From the NCBI GenBank assembly GCA_903930505.1, contig CAIYYQ010000424.1, forward strand, positions 1 to 12,165: a stretch of DNA of 12,165 nucleotides, given 5' to 3'. Position 1 is the first letter of the stretch. The number at the start of each line of letters is the position of its first letter. Positions 6,831 through 12,165 of this stretch are shown here, piece after piece. The notes below the pieces were generated by a model. That model was not told the DNA's origin. It saw only the letters and a program-made list of their open reading frames with translations, and did no database searches. A program made the position numbers and the translations under genes. This DNA is from Methanobacteriota archaeon. GTDB taxonomy: Archaea; Thermoplasmatota; E2; DHVEG-1.

Positions 6831-7832
6831 GGAATTTACCATCTCTAAAATCAATTTTTTTAACTCTTCCATTCGTCTTGTCTCTGGAAACGAATTTTTA
6901 ATTCGCTCTCTCGCTTTTTTACCTAAATCATCTCTTGAATCTAGAGCTTTTTTAATCATATCTGCGGTTCCTTTTTCATCTCCGTATTCGACATAAAAAC
7001 CCGTGTCGCCGATAGCAGTTATCACTCCTGCGGCTTTGCTTCCAACTGGTATACATTCGCAGAGCATTGCCTCACATAATGCAGTTGGTAATCCTTCTCT
7101 ATATGAAAGTTGGCAATATACTTTGGCTCTTTGGTAATAGTCGAGAATTTCGTTCTGAGGCAAAAATCCAGTGAACTCTACATTTTTCGGTGCTATTTTC
7201 TCAAGGTATTTTTTCGCATCATCTCTAACATTAATGGCAATAAATTTTACCTCTGGTATATGCACTGCGGATCGAATAAATGCTTCCAATCCTTTCAGTT
7301 TTACGTTCAGCAGAGTATTAGCTCCTGCAACTGTAATAATAATATTTTCTTTTTTTTCTCCGGGTTTCCAGTAATCTGGGTCAAAACCTGTTGGAACAAA
7401 TTCAATATGGTCACCTTTAATTTTGGCATATTTTATGATGTCATCTTTTAAAAAAGGTGCCACCACTAGTATTTTATCTACATGTTTATAGACAAATTTT
7501 ACAGATATTCTATCTTTAAATTTTATGAATGCCCCATAATTTATCTCTGGAAAATAGGCTGCATCCCATCCACCGACTATAACTATTGATTTCTTTCCAA
7601 ATAATTTTGAAAAGAATACTGCAAATGCCGCTGGAGCTCCCGCAAACCAGCAATATGTTACTTTTGATTTTCTTACATTTTTTACTAGTATCCAAAGAAA
7701 TTGTAACAATTTTGTCTTATCCATATCCTTGGGCAGATCAACCACGTTTATTTTGAAGATCTTTTTTAAACGTACATAATCGTCTTTTATGAAAGAGTCT
7801 GTAGGGTCTCCTAAAAAGCATATTGTTGTCAT
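6825..7832 (-). CDS. GT4-family glycosyltransferase (GT-B fold)
   Basis: A 335-residue cytoplasmic glycosyltransferase of family GT4, which transfers a sugar from a nucleotide sugar with retention, probably to a growing lipid-linked glycan. Residues 85-99 contain VGGWDAAYFPEINYG, a segment seen in many GT4 proteins of glycan clusters. FVPTGFDPDYWKP at 145-157 is the inter-domain linker motif. LKGLEAFIRSA at 179-189 begins the donor domain. EGLPTALCEAM at 246-256 gives the E-x7-E motif (E246, E254) that binds the donor. I chose the ATG at 7832: a GTGGT sequence seven bases upstream can bind the ribosome and MTTICFLGDP is a natural first strand. A GTG at 7844 would add four residues. It is the last gene of the right-hand leftward operon, 56 bases after the amidotransferase, and converges on the SDR gene with a 6-base overlap. 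Donor and acceptor are unknown. Confidence 0.87.
   Translation of the reverse strand: MTTICFLGDPTDSFIKDDYVRLKKIFKINVVDLPKDMDKTKLLQFLWILVKNVRKSKVTYCWFAGAPAAFAVFFSKLFGKKSIVIVGGWDAAYFPEINYGAFIKFKDRISVKFVYKHVDKILVVAPFLKDDIIKYAKIKGDHIEFVPTGFDPDYWKPGEKKENIIITVAGANTLLNVKLKGLEAFIRSAVHIPEVKFIAINVRDDAKKYLEKIAPKNVEFTGFLPQNEILDYYQRAKVYCQLSYREGLPTALCEAMLCECIPVGSKAAGVITAIGDTGFYVEYGDEKGTADMIKKALDSRDDLGKKARERIKNSFPETRRMEELKKLILEMVNSS
6855..6861 (+). terminator. Candidate oligo-T terminator of the rightward operon
   Basis: Seven T's at 6855-6861 lie 25 bases after the stop of the SDR gene, with further T-runs at 6895-6899 and 6915-6920. Archaeal RNA polymerase can terminate at such tracts without a hairpin. 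Because the neighbouring gene is convergent, the site lies inside its 3' coding end. In AT-rich DNA this may be chance. Confidence 0.25.
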
Positions 7833-7888
7833 TTTGTATACCACATAAATAATGAATAACCGATCCCATAACCGATAATAACAATTAT

Positions 7889-9022
7889 TTATAGTTGCTG
7901 CGGCTTTATTTTTTTATACACATCTCTTAATATTCTATAAATAGGATGGGTTTCATATGATGGATAATCATAGTAGCTTTTATTTGGCAATGCCATAAAT
8001 GATTCAAATTCTTCTGTGGTAATTTCCAATTTATCACATACATATTTTTTCATTTCTTGCAGCTCCGATTCTGTAAAGAGCGGCTTTTTTAATTCTTCTA
8101 ATGCTTCATTTCGTGTTATCTGACCAGCACAAATAAGATTTGATAAATGCATTTTTCGCTTATCATAATTAAATTTAGTAGGTAAGATATGGGATTGGAT
8201 AAAAAACGTGTAGATGGATTCGCCATGTTTTCCAGGATAATTCTTCCAATCAAATTCTTTTTCCAGAAAAGAAATGATCTTCTGTTTATTATATTCAGGC
8301 AGGTAGTCAATTATTGTTATTATATTTATCTTTTTTATAACCTGTCGATAAAATATATTAAATAACGTGTAATGAGCATATGTTTTTAGTTTCTTTGAAC
8401 CAAATTTCTTTTGCATGAGTTTAACATATCGCCAGTCGTAATGACCATGTGACCATTTGGGAACCGCTATAGACTCCGTTATGGCATTATGACCACTGAT
8501 AATGTATTTAACATTATATTTTAATGCAACCTGATAAAGTGTAGCAATAAGCGCATGATCTGTTGGTATCTCTAAATCAGGCGTAGACGATTTTAGAAAA
8601 GACAGTTGCAAATCTTTAAATTCAGCCCAATCAACATTCACAGTATGCAGCTTTACATCTAATTTTTTCAAAATTTTTTCCATGTTTTTTACTGAAAACT
8701 CGGTGTTCCATCCATTATCTACATGAACCGCAAGTGGCCGTAAACCAAGGTTCTTAACTAGATATAAAACATAACTACTGTCTACACCACCACTTATCCC
8801 CACAATGCAATCATAGTCCTTGTTCTTCCCAGATTCCTTGATTCTTTCAGCTATTTTTTGCAGTTCTTTTTCCTTTTCCGCCGCGCTAAGATTAAGCGGA
8901 TATGAATGTAATTTCTTTAATGCATCAGTGCAATGATTACAAAATCCATCTTCATCAAAAATTATATCTGGATCGGTTGTATCCATCACACAGCGTTTAC
9001 ACATTTGATATTTTCTTTGCAT
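7889..9022 (-). CDS. N-acetyl sugar amidotransferase (WbpG/WbuX/PseA-like, PP-loop ATPase)
   Basis: A 377-residue amidotransferase of the WbpG/WbuX/PseA group. The N-terminus has two Cys pairs, CKRC at 8-11 and CNHC at 28-31, likely a zinc site. The PP-loop ATP pyrophosphatase motif SGGVDSS is at 77-83, and SGHNA at 176-180 is a conserved family segment. The family uses ATP and ammonia to turn an N-acetyl group on a sugar into an acetamidino group, or makes related amidations. In Pseudomonas O-antigen synthesis WbpG works with HisH/HisF-like partners; none is in this window. It follows a WbpA/B/D/E-like set, so a 2,3-diacetamido uronic acid is the likely substrate, although PseA-type amidation of pseudaminate is also possible. 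The start at 9022 is supported by GGGGTG five bases upstream and by family-like residues before the second Met. It overlaps the dehydrogenase gene by 26 bases. Confidence 0.87.
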   Translation of the reverse strand: MQRKYQMCKRCVMDTTDPDIIFDEDGFCNHCTDALKKLHSYPLNLSAAEKEKELQKIAERIKESGKNKDYDCIVGISGGVDSSYVLYLVKNLGLRPLAVHVDNGWNTEFSVKNMEKILKKLDVKLHTVNVDWAEFKDLQLSFLKSSTPDLEIPTDHALIATLYQVALKYNVKYIISGHNAITESIAVPKWSHGHYDWRYVKLMQKKFGSKKLKTYAHYTLFNIFYRQVIKKINIITIIDYLPEYNKQKIISFLEKEFDWKNYPGKHGESIYTFFIQSHILPTKFNYDKRKMHLSNLICAGQITRNEALEELKKPLFTESELQEMKKYVCDKLEITTEEFESFMALPNKSYYDYPSYETHPIYRILRDVYKKIKPQQL

Positions 9023-10205
9023 TCAAACACCCCTTAACATTTCCTTCAGCAATATGTAACGTAAATGGATTGAAAATAACATCGGTTTTATCTGGCGTCG
9101 AAAATGATAACTTCATCTGTTCAATTTCCTTCTTAGTATAAAGTTCATCATAAACGTATACCTTTAGCCCTAGTTTCTTTAAATGTTTTACTAGTGCTAG
9201 ATTTCTGCTTTTATAAAGACTTTTAACGCCTTTCCTAAATGTTATTCCCGTTACACAAATGCGTACCTCTTTTAATGGTTTGTTTAGATTCTTACAATAC
9301 CGAATGATGCGTTGAGCTAAAAAATCAACCATATCCTCGTTTACATGATGAGACGCACGTAGGACAACAGTATGATCATCTTTTTGTCTTTTTTGCATCT
9401 GTTTCATTAAAAACCATGGATACACTGGGATACAATGTCCACCGACACCAGTTGACGGCAGATGGATATGGCAAAATTCATGGTTCGCAGCATTTTGCGA
9501 TTCAAAGAAATCAATATCAAGTTCACAAGCGATTTTAAATAGTTCGTTAGCAAGCGCAATATTAGTAAACCGGTAACATCCTTCAATAACTTTGACAAAT
9601 TCAGCAACCCGTGCAGAGGAAATTAACGATAGAGATCCAATAAATTGTTTATACACATCAAATGCTTTCCTCCCACTAACTTCATCAACCCCTCCAACAA
9701 TTTTTGGAAATTTTTTCAACCGAGAAATACTATATCCCGTCATAATTCGCTCAGGGGAATGTGCGAGATAAAAATCACCAAGATGTAGACCACTTTCTTC
9801 TTCCAACCACTTTTTCACTATTGTTTCTGTTGTGCCGGGGGGAACCGTTGTTTCCAAGACAACACAATCACCTTTCTTCAAAAGCTTTCCCACGTGTCTA
9901 AATGCATCTTCTAAAATAGAAAAATCAGCATTGTTTTGATCATCGATAAACAAGGGAACAATCACAATAAAAAAACAACAATCTTTTGCATCAGCATACT
10001 TTGATGTAGCAACAAGAGTTTTTCCGCCGTATTTTTTGATGAGTTCGTCTAAACCTGTTTCTTCAGGGATGGGATTAACCCCTTTATTTACCTGTATGCA
10101 GCGTTTTTCATCAACATCAACACCCAAAGCAGAAAGCCCTGCCTCCGCAATAACCGCAGCAAGCGGCAGTCCTGCTTTTCCTAACCCAATAACAGCGATC
10201 GTCAT
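8997..10205 (-). CDS. Nucleotide-sugar 6-dehydrogenase (WbpA/WecC-like)
   Basis: A 402-residue member of the UDP-glucose/UDP-ManNAc dehydrogenase superfamily, which oxidises C6 of a UDP-HexNAc to the uronic acid with two NAD+. GLGKAGLPLA at 7-16 is the NAD-binding motif. TTVPPGTT (119-126) and SPER (150-153) follow. K205 and N215 in the KVIEGCYRFTN segment match the catalytic Lys and Asn, and GVGGHCIPVYPWFL at 253-266 contains the nucleophile C258. The 'HCIPVYP' form and downstream GVK motif resemble WecC/TviB/WbpA-type enzymes rather than UDP-glucose dehydrogenase. Beside WbpB/D/E-like genes the likely reaction is UDP-GlcNAc to UDP-GlcNAcA (inference). Two places differ from the usual pattern: YRFTN instead of YRDxN, and KSLYKSRN after GVK. 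It starts 38 bases after the aminotransferase stop with no strong ribosome-binding site, and its 3' end overlaps the amidotransferase by 26 bases. Confidence 0.9.
   Translation of the reverse strand: MTIAVIGLGKAGLPLAAVIAEAGLSALGVDVDEKRCIQVNKGVNPIPEETGLDELIKKYGGKTLVATSKYADAKDCCFFIVIVPLFIDDQNNADFSILEDAFRHVGKLLKKGDCVVLETTVPPGTTETIVKKWLEEESGLHLGDFYLAHSPERIMTGYSISRLKKFPKIVGGVDEVSGRKAFDVYKQFIGSLSLISSARVAEFVKVIEGCYRFTNIALANELFKIACELDIDFFESQNAANHEFCHIHLPSTGVGGHCIPVYPWFLMKQMQKRQKDDHTVVLRASHHVNEDMVDFLAQRIIRYCKNLNKPLKEVRICVTGITFRKGVKSLYKSRNLALVKHLKKLGLKVYVYDELYTKKEIEQMKLSFSTPDKTDVIFNPFTLHIAEGNVKGCLNAKKISNV
9028..9033 (-). promoter_or_regulatory. Ribosome-binding site of the amidotransferase, inside the upstream gene
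   Basis: On the minus strand AAGGGGTG ends five bases before the ATG at 9022-9020. This strong Shine-Dalgarno match lies within the 3' end of the dehydrogenase gene. It favours the first Met over the in-frame Met seven codons in. Confidence 0.6.
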
Positions 10206-10243
10206 ATTTTCAAACTCGTTTCCAATTTTGTCTTTCCATTTTT

Positions 10244-11326
10244 TTATGAACTTTCATTTACCACGTTCACTATTTTCTCTAAATCTTGTGAGCTGAGCGC
10301 TGGATGAACCGGTAGCGAAAGAACCTCGTTACAAAGTTGTTCTGAAATCTTCAGATCGTTATGCCCGTATGATTCGAGATGCGGGTAATGATGCATTGGT
10401 TTTGGGTAGTAAATGCCGTATCCAATTTCGTTCTTTTTTAACTGTTCTATGAGTGTTTCTCGAGCGGTACATTTTATCGTATATTGGTGATATACATGCT
10501 CCGCGTTTTTTAATTCATAGGGAGGTGTTATCCCATTTACGTTTCCGAGATTTTTTGTGAGATAATGAGCGTTTTCCCGCCGTTTTTCATTAAACATCGG
10601 GAGTTTTTTTAACTGTTCAAGTCCAATCGCTGCTGAGATATCGGTCATACGATAATTGTATCCGACACATCCATGTTCATACCCCCATTTTGTTTTCTCC
10701 CGTCCATGATTCCTCAGGGAGTTTGCTTTTTCTGCGATGTCACTATTGTTTGTGGTCACCATTCCTCCTTCGCTTGTCGTCATGTTTTTCGTCGGGTAAA
10801 ACGAGAAACATTCGACATCACCAAAGGATCCGACCATTTTTCCATCGTATTTTGCTCCGTGTGCCTGTGCAGCATCACCAATGATGTGTACATCGTGTTT
10901 TTTTGCAATTTCTAGAAGAGGATTCATGTCTGCTGCTTGTCCATAGAGATGAACCGGCATAACCGCTTTTGTCTTTTTTGTAATCATCTTTTTTACTTTT
11001 TCAGGGTCGAGAGTAAATGTTCTTGGGTCAACATCGCAGAACACTGGTTTTGCCCCACAGAACAGTATGGAATTGGCGGTGGCGACAAACGAGAACGATG
11101 GTACGATAACCTCGTCACCAGTTTTAACTCCTAACGAAAGTAAACCGAGATGTAACGCGGTTGTCCCTGATGTTGTTGCCAGCGCGTGTTTTGTCCCAAC
11201 ATATTCTGCAAAGCGTTTTTCAAACTCTTCAACACGTGGTCCTGAGGCAATCATTCCAGAGTCAAGAACTTTCATAACTGCGTTTTTTTCTTCCAATCCA
11301 ATTAACGGTTTTGCAATGGGTATCAT
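10244..11326 (-). CDS. wbpE: WbpE-like UDP-3-keto-sugar aminotransferase (PLP, DegT/DnrJ/EryC1 family)
   Basis: A 360-residue PLP aminotransferase, the normal WbpE length. SGTTALHLG at 53-61 binds the cofactor phosphate. GDAAQAHGA at 150-158 carries D151. FSFYPTKNMTTSEGG at 174-188 contains the Schiff-base K180, with the 'YPTKNMTT' wording usual for archaeal and WbpE-like members. GYNYRMTD further on is the conserved substrate-side motif. WbpE adds an amino group from glutamate to C3 of UDP-3-keto-GlcNAcA. Its ATG overlaps the acetyltransferase stop in ATGA, so the two are coupled. It is clearly different from the PseC-like enzyme at 1206, which uses SFHPVK. A C4 aminotransferase for another sugar is possible, but WbpB- and WbpD-like neighbours favour C3. 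Confidence 0.86.
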   Translation of the reverse strand: MIPIAKPLIGLEEKNAVMKVLDSGMIASGPRVEEFEKRFAEYVGTKHALATTSGTTALHLGLLSLGVKTGDEVIVPSFSFVATANSILFCGAKPVFCDVDPRTFTLDPEKVKKMITKKTKAVMPVHLYGQAADMNPLLEIAKKHDVHIIGDAAQAHGAKYDGKMVGSFGDVECFSFYPTKNMTTSEGGMVTTNNSDIAEKANSLRNHGREKTKWGYEHGCVGYNYRMTDISAAIGLEQLKKLPMFNEKRRENAHYLTKNLGNVNGITPPYELKNAEHVYHQYTIKCTARETLIEQLKKNEIGYGIYYPKPMHHYPHLESYGHNDLKISEQLCNEVLSLPVHPALSSQDLEKIVNVVNESS

Positions 11327-11901
11327 ACTTCTAGCTCCTTATACACATCTTTTGTGATTTCAAGAGTTTTTTTGCATTCAGGACATTGGAAAACAATATG
11401 TTTTTCTTTCTTTCCCAGCTCCTTCATCTTCATGCCGCATTCGCAGACGAAACCATGCAAGCGAGCAGGGTTTCCAAAGACGAGCCCATGATCCGGAACT
11501 GATTTCGTGACAACGGAGCCTGCTCCCACCATTCCGTATTTTCCAATAGTTGTTCCTGCGACAATTGTTGAGTTTGCACCAATGGATGCTCCATCTTGGA
11601 CTATGGTTTTTGCAACGCGATCATCAGTCCAGATCAACGCCCGTGGGTACAGATCGTTAGTGAAACATACATGAGGGCCGATGAAAACATTGTTTCCAAC
11701 GGTTAATCCATGATATAACGAAGCGAAATTTTGAATTTTACAGTTATCGCCTATTTCGATATTTATATCAATAAATACATCTTTTCCAATGTTGCAGTTT
11801 TTCCCGATTTTTGCTCCTTTTCGCACATGAGCAAAATGCCATATATTGGTTCCATCACCTATTTGAACACCGTCTTCGACGTACGCTGATTCATGAATCA
11901 T
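11323..11901 (-). CDS. wbpD: WbpD-like UDP-3-amino-sugar N-acetyltransferase (left-handed beta-helix)
   Basis: A 192-residue hexapeptide-repeat acyltransferase. Isoleucine-patch turns run from about residue 10 to 130 (for example QIGDGTNIW, KIGKNCNIGKDVFID, EIGDNCKIQN, SIGANSTIVAGTTIG), forming a left-handed beta-helix that should trimerise. HVCFTNDLYPRA at 77-88 and GNPARLHGFVCECG at 143-156 are characteristic of WbpD-type enzymes. The C-terminal tail has C153, C155, C173 and C176, a probable small zinc-binding element known from this family. The enzyme acetylates the 3-amino group of UDP-GlcNAc3NA using acetyl-CoA to give the 2,3-diacetamido uronic acid. Its ATG overlaps the stop of the preceding WbpB-like gene (ATGA) and its own stop overlaps the WbpE-like start, so all three are one translational unit. 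Confidence 0.88.
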   Translation of the reverse strand: MIHESAYVEDGVQIGDGTNIWHFAHVRKGAKIGKNCNIGKDVFIDINIEIGDNCKIQNFASLYHGLTVGNNVFIGPHVCFTNDLYPRALIWTDDRVAKTIVQDGASIGANSTIVAGTTIGKYGMVGAGSVVTKSVPDHGLVFGNPARLHGFVCECGMKMKELGKKEKHIVFQCPECKKTLEITKDVYKELEV

Positions 11902-12165
11902 TTAATCTTTATCTCCTGTCCTTTTTTATACGATTGAGTTGCTGCTTCCGCGATTTTCAACGCCATGACTCCATCATGACCAGAAACCAATGGACATTTA
12001 TGTTGAGATACTGCATGAATAAAATCCAGAATTTCATTGCGTAATGGCTCTTTTTTCTCTAAGGCAACATGATTGATGTTGTACTGGATAGGGGTTTGAT
12101 ATAAATTCATGTTGTTCACCTGGTTATATGAAGATGAGGAAATCGTGGCAGATTGATCTATATAA
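11898..12165 (-). CDS. Gfo/Idh/MocA oxidoreductase, WbpB-like, C-terminal part (runs off the right edge)
   Basis: The frame is open through the right edge to base 12165, so only about the last 88 residues are seen. The visible GTG at 12119 is an internal codon and not a believable start. The ending ALEKKEPLRNEILDFI, then CPLVSGHDGVMALKIAEAA and a KGQEIKIK tail, matches the C-terminal helix and closing strand of Gfo/Idh/MocA sugar dehydrogenases; compare the similar end of the oxidoreductase at 222. The nucleotide-binding domain lies outside the window. Being directly coupled to WbpD- and WbpE-like genes, it most likely is the WbpB-type enzyme that oxidises C3 of UDP-GlcNAcA to a ketone for the aminotransferase. 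That specific role rests on context, because the catalytic residues are not visible. Confidence 0.75.
   Translation of the reverse strand, partial: YIDQSATISSSSYNQVNNMNLYQTPIQYNINHVALEKKEPLRNEILDFIHAVSQHKCPLVSGHDGVMALKIAEAATQSYKKGQEIKIK

Noticed and set aside
6891..6905. CGAATT-TTT-AATTCG palindrome inside the GT4 gene
   Set aside because: It is within coding sequence, is AT-rich with a 3-base loop, and is likely coincidental.
7833..7844. GTG start of the GT4 gene at 7844
   Set aside because: The ATG at 7832 has a GTGGT site seven bases upstream and yields a normal first strand; the extra four residues add nothing recognisable.
12117..12119. GTG at 12119 as the start of a 73-residue protein
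   Set aside because: The frame is open to the window edge and the sequence looks like the C-terminal end of a longer Gfo/Idh/MocA enzyme.
1..12165. CRISPR arrays, tRNA or rRNA genes, defence systems, intact transposases
   Set aside because: I saw no spaced direct-repeat array, no tRNA-like cloverleaf, no rRNA-like sequence and no intact transposase or nuclease reading frame.

Overview
This window is a surface-polysaccharide or glycoprotein-glycan (S-layer, archaellin/flagellin or O-antigen type) nucleotide-sugar locus. Eleven genes belong to sugar-nucleotide or glycan biosynthesis and one is a small Cys-rich protein of unknown function. The DNA is AT-rich by eye. Genes are tightly packed, with ATGA and TAATG stop/start overlaps. 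Shine-Dalgarno-like GAGGT and GGGGTG sites precede two starts, and at least one start is not ATG (TTG at 5946). I favour an archaeon (euryarchaeal or Thermoplasmatota-like): the 118-residue Cys-rich protein resembles, from memory, small archaeal proteins with an HWCxxCG core, and the dehydratase at 4243 is of a kind common in archaea. A bacterium with horizontally shared glycan genes cannot be excluded.

Layout. (1) Left block, minus strand, 1-3391: pseB, pseC, a Gfo/Idh/MocA oxidoreductase and the start of an SpsF-type cytidylyltransferase. The junctions overlap or abut, so this is one operon. It looks like the first half of a CMP-pseudaminic (nonulosonic) acid pathway that continues beyond the left edge. 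(2) 3517-3873, minus strand: the small Cys/His-rich protein. (3) 3874-4242: a divergent intergenic region with a possible decayed mobile-element end and candidate promoter signals. (4) Plus-strand block, 4243-6830: a LegB-like NDP-sugar 4,6-dehydratase, a sugar-1-phosphate nucleotidyltransferase and a second SDR. Together they could activate a sugar phosphate, dehydrate it and reduce or epimerise it. (5) Right block, minus strand, 6825-12165: read from the right edge, a WbpB-like oxidoreductase (C-terminal part only), WbpD-like acetyltransferase, WbpE-like aminotransferase, WbpA/WecC-like nucleotide-sugar dehydrogenase, N-acetyl-sugar amidotransferase and a GT4 glycosyltransferase.

How the genes work together (inference). 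The right block contains the four enzyme types that turn UDP-GlcNAc into a UDP-2,3-diacetamido-2,3-dideoxy-glucuronic acid (dehydrogenase, 3-oxidase, aminotransferase, acetyltransferase). It adds an amidotransferase that could convert an N-acetyl group to acetamidino or otherwise amidate the sugar, and a transferase to attach a sugar. The left block would supply a nonulosonic acid and the central block a deoxysugar. The window would thus feed two or three rare sugars into one glycan. No flippase, oligosaccharyltransferase or polymerase is present here.
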